Of a stretch of DNA of 64,000 nucleotides, positions 22,120 through 33,059 are shown piece by piece. Both the position numbers and the translations under genes were made by a program. The stretch spans positions 244,271,047 to 244,335,046 of the forward strand of contig NC_085141.1 of NCBI RefSeq assembly GCF_024139115.2, written 5' to 3'. This DNA is from Armigeres subalbatus (lineage: Eukaryota; Arthropoda; Insecta; Diptera; Culicidae). Under the pieces are notes generated by a model. It worked only from the letters and a program-made list of their open reading frames with translations. It ran no database searches and was not told where the DNA came from. Position 1 is the first letter of the stretch. Each line of letters starts with the position of its first letter.

Positions 22120-23030
22120 GGGGAAGGTGTGGAGACTTGATCCCCGTGGAGACTTGATCACCCCCTGTTTTATCGAGACCTAAAGTAATTTTGTAACAGC
22201 GTTTTTTACTATAGATCATGTAGACAAATGACCTTTAAGTGGTGAGTTATTTTTTGGATTGACAACCTTATTTGTTCTGCAGGGCAGTTTGTATGTTTTG
22301 ACCTTCCTAAAGATTTTTTTATCGGCCTCGCAAAATTTGAACAACTTTTCATAACAATGACTAAATGCTTTCGTTTTTTCACAGCACAAAGCCATAAATG
22401 TGCTTAATGATTTGTACTGATGAAAATGTCAACATTCCATCAAAGTTTTAGGATATTTGGATTTGAAATTATTGCCTCAATATGGGGACACTTGATCCCC
22501 CATTAGTCACCCATACAAAAATTTGGCGAAAAAATTCAAAAAAATATAAAACTGTTCTCAGGCTTCTTATTTTGTGTAGATTTGACAGATTTGACGAAGG
22601 GTCGGCAGGAAAAATTATTTATTGCGTAAATATCATAGAAAGGGGATCAAGTCTCCCCAAATTTTAGAATTGCATGTGCTGTCGAATTCAATAACAAAAA
22701 TCGTTCAAGTATACGTACAGCAATTCGAAAATTGCGCGTATTTTGAAGGAAAAATATTTTAAAAATCTGAGGGCACCTTTCTAATTTTATCAAAGCAAGT
22801 TTTTGGAGAGGGATCAATTTCCCCCGAATATTTTAAAAGTCGATTTTTGACAGCACTCCAAAAAATCGATTGTGTATCAATAACAACAATAATTTAAGGA
22901 CTGTCATACATCAGTAAAGTTAAATACTATATTCCTTAGAGAGTCTGTGTGGGAATCGCGTATGTTTATTTATTTTTGGCTGTGATACATCCGAAATCAG
23001 AAAAGGGGATCAAGTCTACCCAGTCTCCCC
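22120..23030. mobile_element. MITE family A, copy 2 (911 bp, inverted relative to copy 1)
   Basis: This is the reverse complement of 14425-15336 over its whole length with scattered substitutions. It has the same terminal inverted repeats and TA duplications at 22118-22119 and 23031-23032. It lies in intergenic DNA beyond FARS2. A pair of 0.9 kb inverted copies 7 kb apart brackets DAP1 exon 3 and FARS2. Confidence 0.92.
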
Positions 23031-23616
23031 TAGTATCAATAGAATTGGCAAATTGCTGGAGAGTTTCCGAATCTATTGATAAGCAAACCTCGAAAATCCA
23101 TCGAAAGATAAAGACGCTATTAGCGTTTGAAATCTATCCTAATTTCGTGACGGTCTCGAATTTGGAAATTTCGGTTTTACACCCTGTATCTGATTCTGGG
23201 GCCCCTTAGACGTAGTTTACGTCAAAAAATAGTACTCAGGGCATCTTGGCCAAGATCTGGCGATGGGTTAAACAATAGGATGTCAGCCTGGTGAGGACCA
23301 GTGAAGCTCAACGGGAGGAAGACCTGCCATGGAGGGAACCCCAAAAAGACGAGGAGGAGTCGGCAGCAGGCCGCAAAGAGTGTGGCAGGTGGAGCGGTGT
23401 GTGCCACTGCTAGGAATGGTAGAGCCCAGGAGAAGACGGGTGCCCCTTTCTGAGAATGAGAAGCTCTATGGTCTAGGAGGGGATGTCAACTGCATCCGTA
23501 GGACGCGGAAGGGCGAGATGAATCTCGTCTTGAAGCGGGATGTTGCTCAGAAAAGTTCTGAGTACAAAAAGTTGACGGAGGAGGTCCTGGGTGATGGGGT
23601 TCAAGTAAGAGCCCTA

Positions 23617-23856
23617 CACACTTATTTTTTTTTACCGCGATCTCAGCAATTTGTTCAACTTTTACCGAGATTCGCACAGCCGAGCCCCAGTAAACGTGTT
23701 TTTTGCCGAGATATCTGTCAAAGTTGCTGAAAATCAGCAAATAGTTTGCCGAAACCCAGCTAACAAGCCTAATTCCTGACGGGATATCAGTTTTTATTTT
23801 ACTGGGCACACGGCTGTGCGGATTTTGCCGAGCTGCAGAAATAAAAACTGAGTGTG
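23617..23856. mobile_element. MITE (240 bp) with long imperfect TIRs
   Basis: The two ends are CACACTTATTTTTTTTTACC and, inverted, CACACTCAGTTTTTATTTCT, and the similarity continues inward about 80 bp (CGCACAGCCGAGCCCCAGTA vs CGCACAGCCGTGTGCCCAGT). TA flanks both sides (23615-23616 and 23857-23858). It interrupts the ORF1 of the R1/I-group LINE just after RALH. Confidence 0.85.
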
Positions 23857-24096
23857 TATGCCTAGTTTCCTTTATTCAACATGATTCTTAGGTCTTCGCT
23901 TATTATGATGTTTTCGGTGTTACTTGGGTAGACGCACTGAAGGATCAGTGCAATGTCGGGATCGAGGAATTCACAAAAGCAACGGGGGAATGCAGGTTGC
24001 CTCGTTCCAAGTACCTCTGGCCGAGACCAAAGAAGGTAATGGCTAAACTGAAACTGAAAGTGAGTTTGCCGGTATGCCCAAGTAACCATGGAGCTA

Positions 24097-24324
24097 TCCA
24101 GCTTTCCATGCTCGGTAATGGCGGCTTGTCGCTGTGTAAAAATCAATCGGTCACTGCACTGTTTGACACTAGCTGGAGGAAAGCTCACTGGCGTTCCTGG
24201 ATGAGAAGAAGGGAAAAAAGGCCTTTTCGCCAGTGAGTTTTCCTCCAGCTAGTGTCAAAAAGTACAGTGACCGATTGATTTTTACACACCGAAAAGCCGC
24301 CATTACCGAGCGTGGAAAGCTGGA
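24097..24324. mobile_element. Foldback MITE (228 bp)
   Basis: Arms of about 100 bp are inverted copies: TCCAGCTTTCCATGCTCGGT AATGGCGGC at the left and the complement of GCCGCCATTACCGAGCGTGG AAAGCTGGA at the right. Both include TGTAAAAATCAATCGGTCAC and GACACTAGCTGGAGGAAA. Only about 40 bp separate them. TA flanks both sides. Arm identity is high, suggesting a fairly young insertion. Confidence 0.88.
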
Positions 24325-24400
24325 TATATGCTTGCAAATAATACAGCCATTAAAGTTGACTTAAAGTGCAAAAAGGCCCTTTTACGACCGAAATACAGTA

Positions 24401-24879
24401 TACCCCCGCTTATCCGGACCTCGCTAATCCGACGACTCGTTAGTCCGGATCTCGCTAATTCGGATTTTTCCGGATTAAAAAGTATCAACACCCATTTAAA
24501 CACCGGGCCGGGCACGTAGCCAGAATGTCGGACAGTAATCCGGTGAAAATGGTTCTCGACAACGATCCGACGGGAACAAGAAGGCGAGGTGCACAGCGGG
24601 CAAGGTGGATCGATCAGGTGGAGGACGACTTGCGGACCCTCCGCAGACTGCGTGGTTGGCGAAGTGCAGCCATGGACCAAGCTGAATGGAGAAGTCTTTT
24701 ATGTGCAGCACAGGCCACTCCGGTCTTAGTCTGATGATAAATACCCATTTAAACACATTAAGCTGTCAGTTTTCAAATTTGTGCTGTGATTTTGTTTTGG
24801 CTCATTATGGATTTGACAGACGGATTAACGAGAGAAACCCCGATAGTCCGGCCATACATTTGTCGGATCAGCGGGGGTA
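24401..24879. mobile_element. Pogo/Tc1-mariner-type non-autonomous element
   Basis: The left end TACCCCCGCTTATCCGGAC and the inverted right end TACCCCCGCTGATCCGAC are flanked by TA (24399-24400, 24880-24881). Further subterminal repeats of the form CTCGCTAATCCGGA occur inside the left end, with TAGTCCGG near the right end. The ends resemble pogo/Tigger-type elements. No transposase remains. It is itself interrupted by an RTE tail at 24504-24742. Confidence 0.8.
24504..24742 (+). mobile_element. 5'-truncated RTE 3' end with 14 bp target duplication
   Basis: The insert codes for the RTE C-terminus (HVARMSDSNPVKMVLDNDPT, then RRRGAQRARWIDQVEDDL), parallel to 43600-43790 of the full-length RTE, and ends in TGATGATAA-like tail repeats. 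ACCCATTTAAACAC occurs at 24490-24503 and again at 24743-24756, a perfect 14 bp target-site duplication. The family is related to but distinct from that at 40410. Confidence 0.92.
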
Positions 24880-25693
24880 TACAGCGGGGGAATAAATGCA
24901 TCTTTACATCGGTAAAACTGATCTAATGCAGTTAGCATTTAATATGATGATCTGTGATTGATTACATGCATGAATTAATGCTTCGTGGTTTCTTGGGTGC
25001 TCACTGAGCATAAGCCAACCACTTGAGGTATCTTGGCAACGGTCATACATCTTATGACTGTAAAGGCCCTGATCGCAGCAAGCTATGCCGTAGCTGCGGA
25101 GCTGAAGACCTCCAAGCTCGCACCTGTCAGGGCGAACTAAGGTGTCTGATCTGTCCCCCGTGTACATACAATAGACACCTTACCGGTGTTCAGGTCTGTC
25201 CGGCCTCTAGAAGGGTCCAGACAAACTGGTAACACAGCTAAACTTAAACTACTGCGAGACGGCTCAACTGCTGCTATCGGTTACCGAGTGTAAAGCTGAT
25301 GTAGCCTTGCTGTCCGATCCATACCGCATGCCTGCTGGAAACGGCAGCTGAATTGCGGACAAGTCCCAGATGGTGGCAATTTGGACTTGCGGGCGATACC
25401 CCATCCAGGAGATAAGATCACCACCTGACGATGAGGGTTTCGTCATAGCAAAGGCTGTGTTCACTTTTGTAGCTGCTACTGTCCTCCCCGGTGGAGTATA
25501 GCGCAGTTTACTAGGGTAGTCGATATTCTTGCAGCGATACTAACTGGTTTAAAACCATTAGTTGTAGCAGGTGACTTCAATGCGTGGGCAGTGGACTAGG
25601 AATCTCGGTTCAACAACGCTAGAAGTCATACCCTGCTTGAGTCTCTAGCGGTAATGAACGTAGTCCTGCTGAACGAAGGCCAAGAGACCGGTT

Positions 25694-25738
25694 CAGGTAC
25701 AGGGTTCAGGTTCAGGGTTCAAGGTTCAGGGGACCGAG
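25694..25738 (+). repeat. GGTTCAGG-type short tandem repeat
   Basis: About five units of GGTTCAGG/GGGTTCA stand at the 3' limit of the LINE endonuclease fragment. They may be a LINE 3' junction tail or a local slippage product. Confidence 0.65.
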
Positions 25739-25960
25739 CGATGATTCATGTATCGACGTAGTTTACGTCAGAAGGTCGACAGACGCCAGGTGTTCCAGAC
25801 AGCGAGCAGAGCAGTTACCTGCTTTGAACAGCCGTGCAGGATGACGAACGACAATCCATGGGGAAACTTCAACCCCCCCCCCCCCAAACTTTACATTTGG
25901 CCTTAGCTTCACGTACCCAGTTGCAAATCGCAGATGGCGCTTCGAAACATACACAATGGC

Positions 25961-26050
25961 ACTTGTCATATAACGAGTTTGTACAATCCCATTTAATTCC
26001 ACCATTTAATTGTACCTTGACAGATACGTATTTCGACCTCAACAGTAAGG
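25961..26050 (-). repeat. Dispersed repeat, second copy of 16751-16841
   Basis: On the minus strand it reads CCTTACTGTTGAGGTCGAAA, TACGTATCTGTCAAG and TGGGATTGTACAAACTCG, as in the copy next to DAP1 exon 3. No ORF. Confidence 0.8.
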
Positions 26051-26062
26051 TTTAAAAACAGG

Positions 26063-27463
26063 TGCCCAACTAACATTTAATGTCAATGTAAATGTTATTT
26101 CAACTCGTTTATACGGCTTCAAGCTGAATATGTGTGCTATACTTATGATCAAGAACATCTATTCAATTCCTTTACCAGCAAATCTGGCGAATCTATTCAG
26201 CTGTTTTTGACGTGCCGGCACAACTACTTTACAGCATGTTTCCCCATTTTTTTCAATCTTTACTAAACCATTTAGTATTTAATATAATTCGCTTCAATGG
26301 CGCTTATTCAGATTTGTTGAATCTGTTAAATAAGTTTTATACAGCCACTGAATTCAATTTGATTAAATATTATTTGAGAGGAGAGTAAATTTCGGAGTTT
26401 ATTTAATGTTTTTTTTGTGAGAACTCAAATATCAATTTTGTTGCTACCTAGATTCGAACTCCTGATCTCCTGATTCAATGGCCGCTGCTCTGTCATCACC
26501 GTCACTTTGACATATGTAAATAACAAAGAAAATTATGGATGTGCTTTTTCGCATACCCTATAGGTTGTTTTACTAACGCTATTTTGTGCTGTATAAACGT
26601 TAGAAAGAGGCCTACATGCTGTTTTTAGCACATAAGCTTAAAAATTAAGCTTTCAGCATTATTTCAACCATTATTTCAACCATTATTCAAACATTTATCA
26701 GCATGTTCTGTTGGCTAACTTTTTTGCATCATCAATCGCTGAAATTGTTTTTAGGCAACATTTTCTCGATCTGTATGGATGCTACTCTGCTGCTAATCGT
26801 TTAACAGTAGCCGTCAACAGAAATATCGCTTCTAAATGGCTAGTTTTCTTACACTAGCTGCTAGCGTTATTGACAGCGCTTTGTCAGTTCCTATAAGAGC
26901 AGGTGAAAACCTTTGTAGCTGCATTACACAGCTCCGGCAACAAAAATCAAATGTAAACATTGCGGTTTTGACGTTCCATACTGATAAGCTATTGAAAGAA
27001 GCAGTATAAAGTTATATATAAGGCTTACTTAAACGTTATGTAATCTTCAAAGATACAGAAGTTGCCTAAAAGCTTCGTTAGTTCATTTATAGCGCCATTA
27101 CGCTATATTGTCAGTGCTATAACAACAGCGAAAACGTTTTCATTGTGAATGCTACTCACCGTAATATGGGAAGTTGCTATCAAGCAACTCAATTACATAC
27201 ATGAGCTCTTAATCGATGAGCTTTGTTGCTAATTCAGACAGAGCTGTTTTATGAATATATGAAAGCTGCATAAACGATAAAAGATGAAATATATTCGGTA
27301 CAAACTGACTAGCTGATAGATATTTGGGTAATAGTCGAGTTGAAGTTTAATGGATTATTTGCGGAGGCTTTTCTTTTATTCAGCATTGGCTGCTTTTATT
27401 CAAATATTATACAGCCAAAGGCTAGAAGTTGAAGCTTTTAGCACCAAAATTGTTAGTTGGGTG
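26063..27463. mobile_element. Possible 1.4 kb MITE with CCCAACTAACA ends
   Basis: CCCAACTAACATTTAATG near 26066 is matched in inverted orientation by AAAATTGTTAGTTGGG ending near 27463. The interior is AT-rich, without coding potential, and contains a tRNA-like block at 26452-26510. The target duplication is unclear, so the exact ends are uncertain. Confidence 0.6.
26452..26510 (-). repeat. tRNA-like sequence (SINE-head type)
   Basis: On the minus strand, GATGACAGAGCAGCGG resembles an A box and GAGTTCGAATCTAGG is a good B box (consensus GGTTCGANTCC), spaced as in tRNA genes. The acceptor stem does not pair well, so this is more likely a tRNA-derived repeat than a tRNA gene. Confidence 0.4.
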
Positions 27464-27540
27464 GTTTAATCCCCGGAAATAGGCAATTAACTTTGATTGA
27501 ACTCAAAAACCAATTTCAGCGCTTAAGGACACTCCTCACG

Positions 27541-27915
27541 GAATCCATGAGCATGAGCATTGTGACCGCACAATTCGTAGTTGCTACTCCTAGTTGCTAG
27601 TTTCGCGTTTTGGACCACCGCACGGAAGCGCAGCACTCTGGCTCGATGGCTACAGCAAACTATTGAAGAACGCGCTTTTTTCGGCCGCGCGCGACATGCG
27701 CATGAGCCACCGAACACAATGTAGATATTTTATTTCTTTCCCGGCGACTAAAACATGCACTGCACTTACTTGTTCGATGGCTACTCTTACTACCAGCCGC
27801 GAAATGCAGAACACAATATTTCGACCGATCGCGCTGTCCGAAACAAGAGAAATCACGCACTGAACTGATTAACTTTATTACCGGCCGCGCAATGCAGAAC
27901 ACAATATTTCGGCAG
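27541..27915 (+). repeat. Unclassified dispersed repeat, copy 3
   Basis: It begins with GAGCATTGTGACCGCACAAT TCGTAGTTGCTACTCC as in copies 1 and 4. It then carries GCACGGAAGCGCAGCACTCT, GCGCATGAGCCACCGAACAC and two subunits with GCAGAACACAATATTTCG. The order is the same as at 49963-50522, but the middle part (about 200 bp) is missing. Confidence 0.75.
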
Positions 27916-28130
27916 ATCGCAGCATGCGTGAAATTATAAAAATGACAGTTGTGCGTTGCTTCCGTATCGAGTGGTGTGCCTCCGAAAACGCGAGCACTTT
28001 GAAACTTGGATTCCATGATGAGGGACCTAAGAGGGAAATAAAATTGTATTAATAAATGGCGAAAAGGCTCAAAAATTTGCTCAGCAGTTCGAGAGTGCCC
28101 ATAATTTCAGTTTCACTAGTCCAATTCTAG

Positions 28131-28486
28131 AGTGCTTTGAAAATAGGTCGTACCCTAGCAGCACACATGTTCCACACAGATTACTGCAACTCATATGCGA
28201 CCAGATTTAGTCACAATCAAGTTGCTGTAACCATGTTTGGCTGGCTTGTGCTGCTCGGGTATGTGCAAAAGAGAGTCTCTCTTTGGATCTATTCTCTTTC
28301 GATTATTACGAAACTATACAAAAGTTTACTTTGAATTTCTTGGCAGATATCCAAAGACAATAGCTTTATCTATCATGCTGAAGTGGAAATGTAGCAAAAC
28401 ATGCAAAACTAGCCGATATATTAGCGAAAGAGAGCGTGATCAAAGAGAATCTCTCGTTTGCACATACGACCTATTCTCAAAGCAAT
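28131..28486. mobile_element. MITE (356 bp) in the Juan-like linker
   Basis: The ends AGTGCTTTGAAAATAGGTCG and, inverted, ATTGCTTTGAGAATAGGTCG are flanked by CTAG at 28127-28130 and 28487-28490, a possible 4 bp target duplication. The surrounding frame is Juan ORF2. No transposase. Confidence 0.8.
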
Positions 28487-28646
28487 CTAGAATTAAGGAT
28501 CAGGTCACGCGTAAGTTTTCACGCGTAAGACATTCTCAATCAAGAGAATGTTTTTGACCCTTCGTTGGGAACTAATTTGGATGAAGTGAGATCTATTACT
28601 AGAAAATTTAAAAATATGAAAGCCCCGGGTGATGATGGTATTTTCT

Positions 28647-30105
28647 TACAGTCTTCACGAAAACATGAGCGGCGCTGAGGTTGAGTGCAGTTTTTGCAAG
28701 TTCATGTTCATCCCGAGCGCGCGTTCTCCTTCAAGCTTGTGTTCACCATCAGCATCGAACATGGGTACGAAAAATGAACGCGGTGCGGCTCAGCTCAGGC
28801 TCGAGCTCAAGTTCAAAACTTGGGCTGTGTATTCAGGCTGAGTGTTGAAAATAAGCCAAAACGTGAAGCAAACTAACTTTAACATGAACATTTAGTGTGT
28901 TAGCAAAGATGGTACATAACATTATTGTTTCTATCCAGCTTCATTAAAAGAATGAAACTCAATTGGGGAAACAAATGAAATATAAAATCTTCCTAAAAAA
29001 CAAAAACATAAAAAATGTACAATATACGGATTAGTTAATTGATTGCCACTAGCATGTTTCGGTCCAGTCTAAAGTGTTTTCGTGAGGGAAACATTTTCGA
29101 CGCCCTGGGCATAGTATATTCATTGTGTTTGCTACATAAGATACACAAAACAGATGTATACCAGAGACGATGGTATTATATAGAGACACGCGGAGAGAAT
29201 AAAAGCAATTCTGGCTTCACGGCCAGCAGACAAAAAAATTATGTGCGATCGGCAACATAAAAATTTGTGAGAACTTGAAGTGACTCTCCGTGTGAGCAGT
29301 TATTTCGTTTGCTCCAACTACATATTTTCACCATTTCCTTATATTCAACAATAAATATGATTAAATACCATTTATAAATTTGCTATGAAAACTCTAAAAA
29401 CATCTTCATTTACTAAACTTTTCAAACTTTTTTATAATTTCTATCATGTTGATTACAATACCTATCTTGCAATTAGTACCGATTGGTAATGTTTGTTTAC
29501 TTTGCTCGTTTGGTACCGCGTTTGACGGTTCGTTTGGTACTTTCGGCTTCAGTGTTTGCGGGTCTCTATCTATAAACAACGTCTCTGATGTATACAATGG
29601 CAGGCATAGAAAAGCTTCAATTATAACGGTTCCTTTAAATGCTAATAGGGAACACTTAGTTGAAAACAGGTCATGTTGCAGTTGAAATGTAGACCCATTG
29701 AAGAAGAAATGTTTCGATATTGTAAACTGTGTGTCAACTTATTTTGTTTTCCACAAACCCTCAACAAATTGTGTTGAACACAATGTTTTTCTTTAGTATG
29801 TAGATATATAGTAAAGTACGTGAGTTGAAATTTATGCATTAGCTATTCAATAATTCCGATTTCACATGGAGGCTTATATAATCGTGAATTGAATACTTCT
29901 GATTGTTGATTATTGCATTGCCAAAATATGTACATGTACACCCATTTTCATCCCAAGTAGAGAGAAATCCCTCAGTGCCGGACAACTTAGTCACATTACC
30001 TAAAATTCTATAAATTTCGGGTTCTGCAACAGGTACCCTGCATACAAAAAATATACGATCCATATTTGATTATAAACATTTGCGCGGGGCTGCACCTTGA
30101 AGACT
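28647..30105. mobile_element. Unclassified 1.46 kb insertion in Juan-like ORF2
   Basis: The Juan sequence stops at GGTATTTTCT and resumes with TTTTCTACATACTTATC at 30106, so about 1.46 kb was inserted, with TTTTCT as a possible 6 bp duplication. Weak inverted ends AGTCTTCA/TGAAGACT are seen. The interior is AT-rich with no recognisable gene; the first 200 bp (28660-28840) are GC-richer and contain GAGCTCAAGTTCA-type repeats. Confidence 0.55.
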
Positions 30106-31493
30106 TTTTCTACATACTTATCAAAAAAGACTCCTGAGAGCTCTTTATCCTTTCTGGTTAATTTATTTAACAAATGTATCAATTGGCATACTTCCCAGAT
30201 AAATGAAAAAACGCCAAAGTTGTTCCAATTTTGAAGCCGGACAAAATCCAGCTGAGGCTTCTAGTTATCGCCCAATCAGTTTGCTTCCTTTATTAAGCAA
30301 ACTGTTTGAAAAGATTATTTTAAATAGAATGATGGTTCATATTAATGACAGTTTTATTTTTGCTGATGAGCAATTTGGTTTTCGCCATGGGTATTCAACC
30401 ACTCATCAGATATTAAGAGCTACGAATTTAATTCGACTCAACAAATCTGAAGGATATTCGACTGGAGTTGCTCTTCTTGGTATAGAGAAAGCATTTGACA
30501 TTCGCTGCAATTCGGCTGGTCGGTCTTCCGTTGGGGCCATCCAGAAACCATGTGGTCATATTTTTGAAGATTTTCAACCCCCCCTCCCCCCATGTGGCTT
30601 ATCGTGGTCATTTGGCAGACCCAACCCCCCCCCTATGACCACGTGGTTTTTTTTTCAAGTACCAAAATTTAAAAACCTGATGTAAGTAAAACATATGTTT
30701 AAACCGATCAATTTTGAAGATGAACAATTTCAACTGATTCAAAATCAAACTAAACCCAGCATGGAAATTATAAATTTTCATGAATTCGAACATTTTGATG
30801 ATGTTATCATGTTGTAATGTGTATCGGGTATTAGGATATCTAGAACTCGTACACCTTCGATGCATCAGGAGGATACAAAAAAATGTGGACTCGCGAATAT
30901 TTTATAAAAATTTCGAGAAAAAATTGTAATGGTTTAGAAATTTTCCAAAATATCCCTATATTTTCAATTTCTTTAAAAAAAATTATCAGTGATTTTTGTT
31001 TAAATAGTTATAAAGTTCATCACATTCCTAAAAGTATTTGGGACCTTCCGTAGCTCTGGAGGTACTGGAAATTCTTAAGATATATTAACCTCAGCTATTA
31101 ACCTGAACTCTTACAACAAAAAGTTTATCAGAGAATCACAAAGTTAATATGTAATCTTAGAGATGCAAATAAAACCTCCTACTGTTGTTTCTTTTGAGTA
31201 GCATTCCTGTAGAAATTCTAGTTTTGCTTTCAGAATCATCAAATTAGTTTACATTCCAATACTAATAGGTTTTCTAAGGGCATGTAAGTTTTATTCAGAA
31301 TCTCAAAATTCTCTTCATTATGCCAAGATTCTATGATTCTAATCAGAACCGTAACACAATATCCTTTATATTCCTTTGCCTGAATTAAACAGTTTTGGCT
31401 TAAAATGCAAGTTTTCATTTTAAATCTACAGTTCTTAATATCTTTGTGTTCCTTTTGGTATTCTAGAATTTATTATTATATTTTGGTAATTAA

Positions 31494-32688
31494 CCCTTTC
31501 AGGACGATGCAAAAAGGATTTAACATACATACTTAGGGTTTTCCACTTGATCTTGCCAAAACTATTATAGGAAGAACTGAAAACTCGTATTTTTTTCGGG
31601 TGTCACAGACCAATCTGCTCTGAAGTACATATCCTCGAAAGTATCAAAAATTATGTCAAGAAACAAAATGTCCTAAGCTGAGAATTTATCTACAAATATC
31701 TATGTTATCATAAGTCCTGAACGATGTATCCGTGTATCGCTAAGCATCCAAGCGGGTTCATTGAGCCGATGCGATTTCATTTGTTACTTTCACAAGCTAT
31801 TACTTTCACAAATTAATTTTCCACGGAAAAAATACAAAAATTCCATAAATAAATCAATATTAGAAATAAATATTAACAAAATTTTCCGCGAAATAAAAAT
31901 TTTGCAATTGTTTATTGCTTATATTGATTTATTCATGAAAATTTTGTATTTTTTCGTTTGATTTCTTTATGGAAAATTCATATTTCATAATTGCAATTTT
32001 TGCTTTTACAAATGCTAGATAATTTATTATTGTTTTGTGGAAAATTTTCAACTGTTTATGGAAATTTTGCATTATTTGTTGTAATTCTATATTTATTTAA
32101 TACTCATACCCTGATTTCTTTATTGGCAATTTCCTATTTTATTATGGAAAATTTCTATTTTTTCTCGATTAAAGAGATTTTCAATCCAGAGCTGGCTCAT
32201 CTCTCAAAATTTCTAATTCTTCATTGAAATTTTATTTTGATATCGACTCGTGGAAGCCACAATCCATACTAAAAATATTTTCACGGTCACTCAGATGGTT
32301 CTTTCGAATAATTTTCCAAGGAACTTCTATTCCACATTTCGAATGTGCTTCGTTCAATGGTCCTTTCAGAAGGGACTCATAGAGGAATGAATGTATTATG
32401 GACCAATCATTATTTTGGAGTTTGGATCATTTGATTTATCCAATTAACCAACTTATGAATGATGTATGATATAATATCCCAGTGTTCGGAATGATTCAAG
32501 CATTTCAACTTAATTTGCATGCTCTTAGAATCGAAATCTTCCCAAGGTTTCGGATATCTGAGTTTCCAGGGTCAAGCCAATATCTAGATGAACAATTTTA
32601 CTGAAGAAAATGGTGGCCTAGCTCTCTTTTGTGATTTTATAGACAATCTAAAACGCTGGGAATATATGACCCATCCATCCTGAAAGGG
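31494..32688. mobile_element. piggyBac-type non-autonomous element (1195 bp)
   Basis: TTAA at 31490-31493 and 32689-32692 flanks ends reading CCCTTTCAGGACGATG and, inverted, CCCTTTCAGGATGGATG. TTAA duplication with CCC-starting ends is diagnostic of the piggyBac superfamily. The interior is AT-rich and non-coding; about 150 bp (32020-32170) are related, inverted, to 39717-39860. Confidence 0.85.
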
Positions 32689-33059
32689 TTAATAATGGAG
32701 TTCAATTTCAATCGTTATTATAACACTATTTTTAACCTAGATTGTTTTAGCAACTGGAGTTTTTTTTTGGAACACTGCCACTTTTTTCATACCGCAGGAA
32801 TCTCCTTAGTTCTAAGACCCTTTAATTGAATTTAAGAAGCATTCTATTTAGAATTTCATGTTGATTTTTTAAAAGCCAGTGTCTCTATGTCATATCTTTT
32901 TTCATACGCACTACTAGAATTTTGTGCATTTAGAACATTTAGGTGCATTATTAAATTTTTCGATCAATTATCCTAATTGTTCAATATCATAAAAACCAGG
33001 CTTCTTAAGCCTAAATTATTGCCTACATTTATTGCTTGGATTAATTTTAAATTCCAAGA

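Larger units (their letters stand above)
23225..25754 (+). mobile_element. R1/I-group LINE fragment with several nested insertions
   Basis: Plus-strand pieces occur in LINE order. They are a leader (23239-23460), an ORF1 segment (VNCIRRTRKGEMNLVLKRDV and EVLGDGVQVRALH, up to 23614), more ORF1 (VDALKDQCNVGIEEFTKATG, about 23930-24020), a CCHC zinc-knuckle region (25022-25200: RYLGNGHTSYDCKGPDRSK, then CRSCGAEDLQARTC) and an endonuclease segment (about 25260-25690: VTECKADVALLSDPYRMP, VVAGDFNAWAVD, LLESLAVMNVVLLNEG). Stops and shifts are frequent. The RT is absent. Insertions at 23617, 24097 and 24401 interrupt ORF1. The fragment is flanked on both sides by GACGTAGTTTACGTCA. Confidence 0.75.

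Noticed and set aside
23862..24188. Minus-strand open frame of 108 codons
   Set aside because: It spans the boundary between the LINE ORF1 and a foldback MITE, so it cannot be an ancestral gene.
28658..28840. GC-richer block as a host exon
   Set aside because: It lies inside an insertion in a retrotransposon and consists of internally repetitive GAGCTCAAGTTC-type words.
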